Shown one piece after another: positions 6,522 through 14,412 of a stretch of 35,278 nt of DNA (positions within the stretch are counted from its first letter, which is position 1; each line of letters begins with the position of its first letter). Location: contig JAFADG010000036.1 of assembly GCA_023425025.1 (NCBI GenBank), positions 1-35,278 of the forward strand. Reading direction: 5' to 3'. The translations under genes and the position numbers were made by a program. The DNA comes from Bacillota bacterium. Lineage in GTDB: Bacteria; Bacillota; Clostridia; Christensenellales; Aristaeellaceae. The notes beneath the pieces were generated by a model. It did no database searches, had not been told where the DNA came from, and was given only the letters and a program-made list of their open reading frames with translations.

Positions 6522-9188
6522 TTATCCCACAAGGGATTGGAGCTCCTCCCCGGTGATTTCCTGGCCCGGCGCGAAGCTTTCCGACGCCATATAGGCAAGG
6601 ATGCTGTCCAGCAGCGCCTGGGCTTCCGGGTATTGCAGCTGCTCAAGAAGGCCCATGCTGCTGACCATCACCCGGCCGCGGCCAAGCCGCGCCTCAAAAA
6701 GCAGCGCCATTTTTGCAAGCCGGCAGTAGCTGTCGATCCCTTCCACGATGGGCTTTAGCCTTTTCAGCCCGTCGCTCAAAACCATGGGCCGGCCGTTGCT
6801 CATCAGCCACCATTGCCAGTTGGAATAGGTTTGCGTCGGAAAGCCGCCAAGCGCGGGATGGCCCGCTTCAATCAAAAGACCCATGCCGCCGTCCTGATAC
6901 GGGAAGGTGCCCATGGACCAAAAATCGGTGCTGAACTGGCCCTGTATGGAACGCGGGAACAATTCCTTTGTGGCCGGCGGCGTCAAAAGAACCGTGCCGC
7001 CCGCAGCCGTTTCCTCCAACACGGCCCGGTCAAGCCCTGTGCAAATCCTGACAGATGCCGGACAGCGCGCTTCACTGTCCGTATACACCCATATGGGGTA
7101 AGTGCTGCGGTATTCCCCCACCCACACATGAAGTTCAAGCTGCGCCGGGGCTTTGGCATCCTTGAGCGGCAGGCGGAAGCTGCCCGCCGTATACACGCCG
7201 CCGCAGGGTACGGTGCAAAGGCCAAACGCCTGCCGTGCGATCATGTGCCCGTGTTCATAAAGCGCACAGCCCCATTCCCCTTCCACCGGCTTGGCTGCGT
7301 AATTGGCCACGCGAAGCTCGCCCGCAACGCATTCGCAAGCGCGGTAGGTATACCGCTCCATAACCGCCAGCGGCACGCAGTCGGCAAAGAAGGCGGAAAA
7401 CGCGTCCGGGCTTGCGAAGCCATAGGGCTTGGGGCGAAGATGGCTGTCCATCATCCCCACCAGCGCCGTTCCCTGGCCGGGGAAATCCTGCAGGCCAAGC
7501 AGCGATATCCCGCCCATGCCTTTGGTGCGCAGCGCGGCCTCGATTTCCTCCCGGTAGCAGATCTTCGCAAGTTCTCCCGTCGCCTGCACATACTCCTTCC
7601 AGCGCGGCAAAAGCCCGTTCTCCTTCGCCCGGTCCCGAACCGCTTCGATGTTAAAGGCCCGCGTCACGCCCCGGAACGTATCAAGCTCCCCAAAATCGGG
7701 CAGCACCTGGAACTGGCCCACCTCAAAGCTGAACACCGGCTGATGGAACTCCCGGTGCACACGGCTTACAACGGCATCATAATTCTGCCGTGTGGAGGGA
7801 TAGCAGGCGTTGATGTGCCCCGGCAGCTTGGCGCCCTCTTTTTGATTGGCGGTCACGATGCCGCGCAAAAGCCCGCTGCTTAAGGCCTGGGCAGCATAAA
7901 AATCGCTGCTCGGATCAGGCCCCAGCGCGCCGTAATGGGCGTTGGAGGCGCAGGCATACAACCGTGTCGGATCATATGCCCGCGCTTTTGCCAACAGCTC
8001 GCTCATCCTTTTATGCCCCCATTCCCCCGCCTGCAATTCGTTGCCGAAGGTAAGCATCACAAAGGAAGGATGATTCAAAAGCCAGCGCAGCGTTTCCAGC
8101 AATTCCGTTTGATAATATGCAAAGTCTACATCGTTCTCAAAAGCATTTTTCGGATTCCAGTGGGAAAGCTCCGGCTGCATCAGCATGCCCATTTGGTCCG
8201 CCGCGGTGAAGGCCGCCTCCGGCGGACACCAGCTGTGAAAACGCATGCAGTTGACGCCATAAGCGCGGTAAGCATTCAAAACAGCTTCCCATTCCGGAAC
8301 CGTCATGGGCGGGTGGCCGGTCTCGGGAAATACGGCGCAGTTGGCCTCGCTCCGCAAAAACACGGCCTGTCCGTTCAAAGAAAATTGACAGTTCCCGTTC
8401 ACCTGAAAGTCACGTATGCCAAATTCCGTTTCAAAGGGGGCCATGCCGGTAAGGCACGCTGTTACGCGGTGCAGTATGCCTTCCCCGATATGCCATCGCC
8501 CCGCCTCTTTTTTCAAGGCTGCTGTGCCCAGATATACGCGGCTGGCCATGCCCGCCGGCATGCTAAGATGCCTTTTTATCGGCGCTTCAAAAGCGTCGCA
8601 GGTGATGGCGGCATCTCCCTCGTATTCTTTGGCGCAGTCCGCCTCCAGCCAGACTTCCGCCAAGCCTCCCCGGGGCAGGACCTGCACGGCAGAGATAAAA
8701 GCGATGCCCTTTTCTTCCAGCGTCAGCTTCCCCAGCAGCCCGTTCCAATTGGTTTGGGTTTCATCTGTGGCCGTGGTGGAATACACGATGGCTTCATACG
8801 GGAGTCCGGGATAGCTGTTGTCGCAAACCACCTGCAACTGGTTGGTTTGTCCGAACAGAAGAAACGGGGTAACGTCGAATATTGTAGGCGTGTTCAGTGA
8901 AAAAGGACGTATGGGCGCCGCAGCCTGCCCGTTCACCTTCACTTGGAGCGGCCGGGCCCGCTCGATGGACAAAAGAACGCGGCCGCCGGTGGAAGCGTCG
9001 CCCGCAAACACCTGCTTTTCAAAGGTGACAGGGCCTTCATAGGTGCAAAGCCGCGTCAGCTTCCCCATGTATTTTTCCGAATAGGGCTTTCCCAGCCCGT
9101 TTGTATCCAGCGTTCCGGGGAGCCGCACATTCGCCTCAACTCCGTTTGGGAATACCGCTTTCCACGGCCCGTCCAAATGCATGTTCAT
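6522..9188 (-). CDS. Glycoside hydrolase family 2 protein (beta-galactosidase/glucuronidase-like)
   Basis: An 888-residue GH2-type glycosidase without signal peptide, so cytoplasmic. The N-terminal jelly-roll sugar-binding domain contains the familiar RLPGTLDTNGLG and YEGPVTFEKQVF; an Ig-like domain follows. The TIM barrel holds LTFGNELQ with acid/base Glu384 and FSFEVGQFQ with the likely nucleophile Glu489. The last 300 residues include a DFWSMGTFPYQDGGMGLL...NWQWW region seen in many large GH2 proteins. The start is taken at 9188 because GGGAG lies just upstream; the frame extends to 9287, but across the promoter. It diverges from a GH74-like gene with a shared regulatory region. Specificity cannot be told. 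Confidence 0.88.
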   Translation of the reverse strand: MNMHLDGPWKAVFPNGVEANVRLPGTLDTNGLGKPYSEKYMGKLTRLCTYEGPVTFEKQVFAGDASTGGRVLLSIERARPLQVKVNGQAAAPIRPFSLNTPTIFDVTPFLLFGQTNQLQVVCDNSYPGLPYEAIVYSTTATDETQTNWNGLLGKLTLEEKGIAFISAVQVLPRGGLAEVWLEADCAKEYEGDAAITCDAFEAPIKRHLSMPAGMASRVYLGTAALKKEAGRWHIGEGILHRVTACLTGMAPFETEFGIRDFQVNGNCQFSLNGQAVFLRSEANCAVFPETGHPPMTVPEWEAVLNAYRAYGVNCMRFHSWCPPEAAFTAADQMGMLMQPELSHWNPKNAFENDVDFAYYQTELLETLRWLLNHPSFVMLTFGNELQAGEWGHKRMSELLAKARAYDPTRLYACASNAHYGALGPDPSSDFYAAQALSSGLLRGIVTANQKEGAKLPGHINACYPSTRQNYDAVVSRVHREFHQPVFSFEVGQFQVLPDFGELDTFRGVTRAFNIEAVRDRAKENGLLPRWKEYVQATGELAKICYREEIEAALRTKGMGGISLLGLQDFPGQGTALVGMMDSHLRPKPYGFASPDAFSAFFADCVPLAVMERYTYRACECVAGELRVANYAAKPVEGEWGCALYEHGHMIARQAFGLCTVPCGGVYTAGSFRLPLKDAKAPAQLELHVWVGEYRSTYPIWVYTDSEARCPASVRICTGLDRAVLEETAAGGTVLLTPPATKELFPRSIQGQFSTDFWSMGTFPYQDGGMGLLIEAGHPALGGFPTQTYSNWQWWLMSNGRPMVLSDGLKRLKPIVEGIDSYCRLAKMALLFEARLGRGRVMVSSMGLLEQLQYPEAQALLDSILAYMASESFAPGQEITGEELQSLVG

Positions 9189-9218
9189 ATCTTTCTCCCG
9201 CGCAATAGCAATATGTGT

Positions 9219-9232
9219 ACCATTATAATGGT
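9219..9232. promoter_or_regulatory. 14-bp perfect palindrome over the GH2 -10 box
   Basis: ACCATTATAATGGT equals its own reverse complement. It contains TATAAT on both strands and lies between the divergent GH2 and GH74-like genes. This is either a two-way -10 region or an operator covering the GH2 promoter. Confidence 0.5.
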
Positions 9233-9250
9233 TTGGCATGGCAAAGTCTA
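9222..9250 (-). promoter_or_regulatory. Candidate promoter of the GH2 gene
   Basis: On the minus strand, TAGACT (9245-9250), 17 bases, then a perfect TATAAT (9222-9227). The -10 box is 34 bases upstream of the chosen GH2 start. The -35 match is four of six. Confidence 0.5.
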
Positions 9251-9259
9251 TCGATACGC

Positions 9260-9288
9260 TTGCATCCCCGGCGTTTTGCCGATACAAT
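9260..9288 (+). promoter_or_regulatory. Candidate promoter of the GH74-like gene
   Basis: TTGCAT (9260-9265), 17 bases, then TACAAT (9283-9288), 55 bases before the chosen ATG. It lies downstream of the earliest possible in-frame start, which argues for the ATG at 9344. Confidence 0.55.
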
Positions 9289-9343
9289 ACATAGAGAACA
9301 GTCTAAATCGATTTCGAACAGAACCTGCCGAAAGGATGATTCC

Positions 9344-11695
9344 ATGTCCTTCATCCCCTATGTCTACCGCCACGCACCCGTGCCCGGCGGCGGCTTTGTC
9401 ACCGGCTTCGTTTTCCATGAAAAGACGCCGGGCATCGCCTATGCCAGAACCGATATCGGCGGCGTGTACCGCTATGCGCCCGAAAGCCGCTCCTGGAAAA
9501 GCCTGTGCGACCATGTCACCCATCCTAACAGGTGGGAGACCTATCCCCTATCCATCGCGGTCAGCTCCCTGGACGGCAGGCGGCTGTACGTGGTAACCGG
9601 CGACGGCAGGGAAAACAACAAGCTGTGCGTCTCCCATGACCTGGGCGAAAGCTTTGCCTACCGCGATGTGCCCACCGGCATCCACGGTAACGCGCCTGGC
9701 CGGGGAACCGGAGAGCGGCTGATCTGCTCCCGCGCCGATGCCGATACGCTGTACTTTGCCAGCCAGACCGGCGGCCTGTTTGTGACACATGATCTAGGCG
9801 AAAGCTGGGAGCATGTTCCCGTTTGCGCGCCGGGCGGCCGGGAGGAAACCAATCTTACCTTTATACATGTACATCCCGAAAACGAGGATTTTCTGATTGT
9901 CGGCACCAACGGCGAGAAGAATCGCCCGGACGGCATCATTCGCGGCCCGTCGCTTTACTATTCTACAAACGGCGGCAGAAGCTTTGCGGTATTGCCGGGT
10001 CAGCCCGAACCGCTGATGCACGCCAACTCCACCTATCCCGGCTATGTGGCCCAGCGGTATGCCTTTGACGGGCAGCATTTGTATATCACCTTCTCCCAGC
10101 CGGGCTATTGCTGGGCGGGCTTCAACAGCTACGCCTGCGATACGGGCAGTTGTGTGGACGGCATGCTGCTTCGGTACAAGATCACAGCCAGCGGAGAGAT
10201 ACATGAAATCACAGATTTGACGCCGCCGGGGTACAACGATCCCGATTACCCCAAAAGGCGGCTGGGCTGTGGCCTTGGCGGTATCGCCATCGATCCGAAT
10301 CATCCCGGCGTGGTGGTAATGAGCACCATCGGCCACCCGGAGGCGGATACCATTTACCATTCCGCCGATAACGGACAACATTTCACGCCCATTTTGCAGG
10401 GTCTTTCCACCGGAAAGATTGATTTCACGGTGGATTACATGAAGCCCGAATATAACGGCGGCCACTCCATCATTCACTGGATGGGCGACCTGAAAATCAA
10501 CCCCTTTGACGGGAACCACGCTTTCTTTACCACGGGCACGGGCATATTCGCCACCTTTGACCTTCAAAACGCGCTGCAAAACAAAACCGTCACCTGGCAG
10601 CCCTTGTGCAGCGGGCTGGAGGAAACGGTGCATTTGAACGTGTACAGCCCGGCCAAGGGCCCGGTTCAACTCATTGACATCATCGGCGACCTGGGGGGCT
10701 TTGCCTTCCGGGATTTGACACAGCCTTGCGAAAACAGCTTTGCAGATCAGGCGGGCAACCGGTATATTACCTGCATGAACGCCGATTACCCCGAATCCAC
10801 CGCCCGGCCCGTGGTTGTCACCGCCCGGGGAAACTGGAAGGGCAAGACCACAGGCGGCCTGATCCTCTCCCGCGACGACTGCGAGACCTGGACGCGGCTT
10901 GACGACCCCAGGGAAATTTCGCCGCTGGCGGATGAACTGGTGGCCTCCATTCGCCGGCCGAACGTTAACGCCGGCTGGACCGCCATTTCTTCCGATGGCA
11001 AAACAATTGTGTGGGGCCTGGCGAGAGGGAACGAGCTGCCTATTACGGCGCTTTTGTATACGGAAAACGAAGGTCAAGCCTGGCATCAAGGCAAGGTATA
11101 TGACTTAAGCGGTCAGCAGATCATAGACGAAAAGGCAACCATCAAGGTCTTCAGCGACCGCGTATGGCCTGATGTTTTCTATGGCTTTGCAGAAAACAGC
11201 CGCATATATGCAAGCCTTGACAAGGGCAGGACCTTCCGGGAAATGAAGCTGCCGGACGTCTTCCCCAGGTGCTACCTGTCCGGCATCGACAGCAAGCAGC
11301 ATTATGAGATCCGCGTCCAGCGGGAAGCGCCGGGCGTGATCTGGCTTTCCCTGGCGGAAAATGGGCTGTGGCGGCTGGCGTTTGATAAGGAAAACAGCAA
11401 AGTGGCGGCTGAGCGCGTCAGCCGGGAAGGCGACACGGTGTACCGTGTGGGCTTGGGTAAGGCGGAAAAAGAAGATGGTCCCCAAGCCATCTACATCAAC
11501 GGTATAATAGACGGCGAATACGGCTTCTACCGCTCCCTGGACGGCGGCGCATCCTTTGATCGCATCAACACAAAGGAGCAGATGTTCGGCGACATCCGCT
11601 CCATTTGCGGCGATCCCCGGACCTTTGGCCGGTTTTACATCGCCACGGGCACCAGGGGCGTATTGTGGGGCGAGCCGACAATTACACCAGATTGA
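9344..11695 (+). CDS. GH74-like beta-propeller glycosidase (xyloglucanase family), cytoplasmic
   Basis: A 783-residue protein of the sialidase/BNR-like double beta-propeller class. The N-terminal YARTDIGGVYR is the GH74 hallmark with a catalytic-type Asp37, and IGDLGGFAF gives a second Asp at 449; known GH74 enzymes have catalytic aspartates at similar spacing (about 35 and 465). Asp-box-like repeats such as SHDLGESF, THDLGESW and STNGGRSF are scattered through both halves. There is no signal peptide, unlike most secreted xyloglucanases. AAAGGA precedes the ATG; the longer frame back to 9215 covers the promoter and was rejected. Its last 14 bases overlap the convergent regulator gene. Xyloglucan oligosaccharides are a plausible substrate, but this is inference. 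Confidence 0.82.
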   Translation: MSFIPYVYRHAPVPGGGFVTGFVFHEKTPGIAYARTDIGGVYRYAPESRSWKSLCDHVTHPNRWETYPLSIAVSSLDGRRLYVVTGDGRENNKLCVSHDLGESFAYRDVPTGIHGNAPGRGTGERLICSRADADTLYFASQTGGLFVTHDLGESWEHVPVCAPGGREETNLTFIHVHPENEDFLIVGTNGEKNRPDGIIRGPSLYYSTNGGRSFAVLPGQPEPLMHANSTYPGYVAQRYAFDGQHLYITFSQPGYCWAGFNSYACDTGSCVDGMLLRYKITASGEIHEITDLTPPGYNDPDYPKRRLGCGLGGIAIDPNHPGVVVMSTIGHPEADTIYHSADNGQHFTPILQGLSTGKIDFTVDYMKPEYNGGHSIIHWMGDLKINPFDGNHAFFTTGTGIFATFDLQNALQNKTVTWQPLCSGLEETVHLNVYSPAKGPVQLIDIIGDLGGFAFRDLTQPCENSFADQAGNRYITCMNADYPESTARPVVVTARGNWKGKTTGGLILSRDDCETWTRLDDPREISPLADELVASIRRPNVNAGWTAISSDGKTIVWGLARGNELPITALLYTENEGQAWHQGKVYDLSGQQIIDEKATIKVFSDRVWPDVFYGFAENSRIYASLDKGRTFREMKLPDVFPRCYLSGIDSKQHYEIRVQREAPGVIWLSLAENGLWRLAFDKENSKVAAERVSREGDTVYRVGLGKAEKEDGPQAIYINGIIDGEYGFYRSLDGGASFDRINTKEQMFGDIRSICGDPRTFGRFYIATGTRGVLWGEPTITPD

Positions 11696-12407
11696 TCTCC
11701 GCCCGCACGCAGCGGCCCAGGCAGATCACTTCATTGAGAGCGTAGGTTTCGGCGCCGTACTCCCGGTCATAGCTTTGCAACAGAATATGAAAGTTTTCCA
11801 GCTTCCTTACCTTGCGCAGCAGGCGGCGGCCCTTGACCTCCACCAGCATGACGGCCCCGTCGATGGGGCTGGCGGCCGGCACGACCAAAACCAGGTCGCC
11901 CTGGCAGACGCGGAAGCCCCGCAGGGCGTCGTCCGGCACCAGGTAATAATACACCCTATCCGGCGAGGTGTTCTCAATCTGGCCATTGAGCACCGGCAAC
12001 AATTTGTGGTCGATTTCTTTCATGACGGCGTTGTACACCGGCACGCGCTTTAACACGCTGGTCAGCGCGTCCAGCCAGATGGAGCCCCCAACGCCATCGT
12101 CGCTGCTGGCCACAGGCGCGGCATCTTTCTTTTCCTTGCTCTCCTGGGCGGCCTTTTGAAGGGCCGGCTGCACGGTCTGCAAATCGACGGTAGCTGCGAT
12201 ATCATCCAGGGTAAAATCCGCTTCCGTCTGCTGCTTTAAACCGATGGTCTTCAAAATACGCCGCGCCTGATCGTCGGCAATGATGCGGGTGCCGGCTTCC
12301 ACATCCACCAAATAGCTTTCGGCCACGCCGCACTTTTTCGCTACCTGCTTATGGGTAAGCCCCTGGCGCAGCCGCTCGGTCTTGATCAAATCCCCCAGCC
12401 TGCTCAT
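11682..12407 (-). CDS. HTH regulator with S24/LexA-like C-terminal domain lacking the catalytic Ser
   Basis: A 241-residue DNA-binding protein. The N-terminal XRE-type helix-turn-helix (about residues 3-58) contains LRQGLTHKQVAKKCGVAESYLVDVEAG. A charged linker leads to a C-terminal domain with the S24 pattern GDLVLV and DGAVMLVEVKGRRLLRKV. In LexA-like proteases the segment before GDLVLV carries a G-x-S-M catalytic serine; here it reads PDDALRG, with Ala161 at the expected serine position, so self-cleavage is unlikely. By my alignment the catalytic lysine position also holds Arg. The start at 12407 has GGAGG nine bases upstream; a longer frame lacks one. It overlaps the GH74-like gene tail-to-tail and diverges from the NifU-like gene. 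Targets are unknown. Confidence 0.75.
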   Translation of the reverse strand: MSRLGDLIKTERLRQGLTHKQVAKKCGVAESYLVDVEAGTRIIADDQARRILKTIGLKQQTEADFTLDDIAATVDLQTVQPALQKAAQESKEKKDAAPVASSDDGVGGSIWLDALTSVLKRVPVYNAVMKEIDHKLLPVLNGQIENTSPDRVYYYLVPDDALRGFRVCQGDLVLVVPAASPIDGAVMLVEVKGRRLLRKVRKLENFHILLQSYDREYGAETYALNEVICLGRCVRAEINLV

Positions 12408-12457
12408 ATCGTAAATCCTCCTGTGGTATTGTCTTTTTCTTTTGCTGCAGCCCCGCC

Positions 12458-12466
12458 AGTATACCA
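12458..12466 (-). promoter_or_regulatory. Extended -10 promoter of the HTH/S24-like gene
   Basis: On the minus strand, TGGTATACT is an extended -10 (TGN-TATACT), 51 bases upstream of the start. A weak -35 (TTTTCT) stands 17 bases further up. Confidence 0.5.
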
Positions 12467-12561
12467 TAATCCGGCATCGGAGAAAAGGCCGGACCCTTTC
12501 ACAATCCTGTTAAAAAATCTGCATGCCCTGTGGGAAAAGCCTTTTCGCACCAGCGAAATTG

Positions 12562-12570
12562 TGCTATACT
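12562..12570 (+). promoter_or_regulatory. Extended -10 promoter of the NifU-like/GGGtGRT operon
   Basis: TGCTATACT is an extended -10 box 55 bases before the start codon. No good -35 is present, which fits extended -10 promoters. It diverges from the similar promoter at 12458-12466. Confidence 0.5.
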
Positions 12571-12625
12571 ACGCAGTGTGTGTGTTTTTTGCCAGAACAT
12601 TTTCCGGTAAGGAGGAAACAATTCG

Positions 12626-13318
12626 ATGCAATACTCCAGAGAAGTGGAAGAAATGGTATGCGTCAAAAAGGGCCCGAACCATGGCCCCGCCCCAATCCCC
12701 GAAGAGGGCAAATGGGTACAAGCCCGTGAGATCAAGGATATATCCGGCCTGACCCACGGCGTGGGCTGGTGCGCACCCCAGCAGGGCGCCTGCAAGCTGA
12801 CCCTGAACGTGAAGGACGGCGTGATTCAGGAAGCGCTGGTGGAAACCATCGGCTGCTCCGGCATGACCCACTCCGCCGCCATGGCCGCCGAATTCCTCCC
12901 CGGCAAGACGGTGCTGGAAGCCCTGAATACCGACCTTGTCTGCGACGCCATCAACACCGCCATGCGGGAACTCTTCCTGCAAATCGCCTATGGCCGCACC
13001 CAGTCCGCCTTCTCCGAGAACGGCCTGCCCATCGGCGCCGGTCTGGAAGACCTGGGCAAGGGCCTGCGCAGCCAGATCGGCACCATGTACGGCACCTTGG
13101 AAAAAGGCGTCCGCTACCTGGAAATGGCCGAAGGCTATGTTTTGAAGATCGCTCTGGATGAAAATAAGGAAGTCATCGGCTATCAGTTTGTGCACCTGGG
13201 CAAGATGCTGGAAGCCATCAAAAAAGGCGTGGATCCCAAGGAAGCCTATGAAAAGAACATCGGCACCTACGGCCGTTTCGCCGAAGCGAAGGAATACATC
13301 GATCCCCGCCACAAGTAG
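12626..13318 (+). CDS. NifU/IscU-like iron-sulfur cluster assembly scaffold protein
   Basis: A 230-residue protein recognised as the NifU-like scaffold family that pairs with GGGtGRT proteins in anaerobic Bacillota. Landmarks are GWCAPQQGACKLTLNVKDGVIQEA and ETIGCSGMTHSAAM, where the VKDGVI strand and the GCSG cysteine resemble the IscU/NifU fold, with further Cys residues at about 49, 55 and 108. The C-terminal 90 residues (YLEMAEGYVLKIALDENKEVIGYQF onward) are specific to this subfamily. AAGGAGG lies ten bases before the ATG. It ends 27 bases before the next gene, so the two form an operon. Codon use is strongly biased to C-ending codons, suggesting high expression. A scaffold role follows from the family; client proteins are unknown. 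Confidence 0.82.
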   Translation: MQYSREVEEMVCVKKGPNHGPAPIPEEGKWVQAREIKDISGLTHGVGWCAPQQGACKLTLNVKDGVIQEALVETIGCSGMTHSAAMAAEFLPGKTVLEALNTDLVCDAINTAMRELFLQIAYGRTQSAFSENGLPIGAGLEDLGKGLRSQIGTMYGTLEKGVRYLEMAEGYVLKIALDENKEVIGYQFVHLGKMLEAIKKGVDPKEAYEKNIGTYGRFAEAKEYIDPRHK

Positions 13319-13345
13319 ACTTTGCAAGGATGAGGTGAGAAAGCA

Positions 13346-14344
13346 ATGGCAACATTTGAAGGTTACGAAAGACGAATTGCCAAAATCGAAAAAGTGCTGG
13401 CCGAATACGGCTTTTCTTCCCTGGACGAAGTCAACGAAATGCTTTTGCAAAAGGGCATCGACGTAGGCGCTGTCGTCCGGGGCATTCAGCCCATCGCCTT
13501 TGAAAACGCAGTTTGGGCCTATACCCTGGGCGCCGGCATCGCGGTCAAAAAGGGCATTACCACCGCCGCCCCCGCCGCCGAAGCCATCGGCCTTGGCCTG
13601 CAGGCTTTCTGCATTCCCGGCTCTGTGGCTGATCAGCGCGTTGTCGGCATCGGCCACGGCAACCTGGCCGCCATGCTCCTGCGTGAAGAGACCAAGTGCT
13701 TCTGCTTCCTGGCCGGCCACGAGAGCTTTGCCGCCGCCGAAGGCGCCATCGGCATCGCCCGCACCGCCAACAAGGTCCGCAAGGAGCCCCTGCGCGTGAT
13801 TTTGAATGGCCTGGGCAAGGACGCCGCCTATGTCATCAGCCGTGTCAACGGCTTCACCTATGTAAAGACCCAGTACGATTACCACACCGGCGATCTGAAG
13901 ATTGAAAAGGAAACCGCCTTCTCCAGCGGCGAAAAGTCCAAGGTCCGCGTGTACGGCGCCGATGATGTCAGCGAAGGCGTGGCCATCATGATCAAAGAGG
14001 GCGTGGACGTTTCCATTACCGGCAACTCCACCAACCCCACCCGCTTCCAGCATCCCGTGGCCGGCACCTACAAGAAGTGGTCCGTGGAAAACAAAAAGGC
14101 CTACTTCTCCGTGGCTTCCGGCGGCGGCACCGGCCGCACCCTGCACCCCGACAACATGGCCGCCGGCCCCGCCAGCTACGGCATGACCGACACCATGGGC
14201 CGCATGCACTCCGACGCCCAGTTTGCCGGCTCCTCCTCCGTGCCTGCCCACGTGGAAATGATGGGCCTGATCGGCATGGGCAACAACCCCATGGTCGGTG
14301 CCACCGTGGCCGTGGCCGTGGCCATTGAGGAGCACAGCAAGTAA
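13346..14344 (+). CDS. GGGtGRT-family protein
   Basis: A 332-residue protein with the family's naming motif in SVASGGGTGRTLHPDNMA near residues 252-269. Other strongly ordered segments are GVDVSITGNSTNPTRFQHPVAGTYKKW and the early RRIAKIEKVL helix. There is no signal peptide and no membrane segment, so it is cytoplasmic. The family has no established biochemical role that I know of; it is repeatedly found directly after the NifU-like scaffold gene, which hints at an Fe-S-linked function (inference). GATGAGGTGAG precedes the ATG. Ala and Gly content and C-ending codons are very high, giving long open frames on the opposite strand. A terminator follows closely. Confidence 0.85.
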   Translation: MATFEGYERRIAKIEKVLAEYGFSSLDEVNEMLLQKGIDVGAVVRGIQPIAFENAVWAYTLGAGIAVKKGITTAAPAAEAIGLGLQAFCIPGSVADQRVVGIGHGNLAAMLLREETKCFCFLAGHESFAAAEGAIGIARTANKVRKEPLRVILNGLGKDAAYVISRVNGFTYVKTQYDYHTGDLKIEKETAFSSGEKSKVRVYGADDVSEGVAIMIKEGVDVSITGNSTNPTRFQHPVAGTYKKWSVENKKAYFSVASGGGTGRTLHPDNMAAGPASYGMTDTMGRMHSDAQFAGSSSVPAHVEMMGLIGMGNNPMVGATVAVAVAIEEHSK

Positions 14345-14361
14345 TACATCTGTAGATATCG

Positions 14362-14394
14362 GGGCTTCCGAGTGATTGGAAGCCCTTTATTTTG
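14362..14394 (+). terminator. Terminator of the NifU-like/GGGtGRT operon
   Basis: GGGCTTCC (14362-14369) and GGAAGCCC (14378-14385) form a perfect 8-bp stem with an 8-base loop, followed by TTTATTTT. Confidence 0.9.
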
Positions 14395-14412
14395 CGCCTT
14401 TTTACAAATCCG

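Noticed and set aside
9794..11089. A 431-codon minus-strand frame opposite the GH74-like gene
   Set aside because: It is a shadow of the GH74-like codons; no ribosome site and no family pattern.
12569..14335. A 588-codon open frame on the minus strand, opposite the NifU-like and GGGtGRT genes
   Set aside because: It is rich in Gly, Ala and His, has no ribosome site, and mirrors the strong C-ending codon bias of the two real genes.
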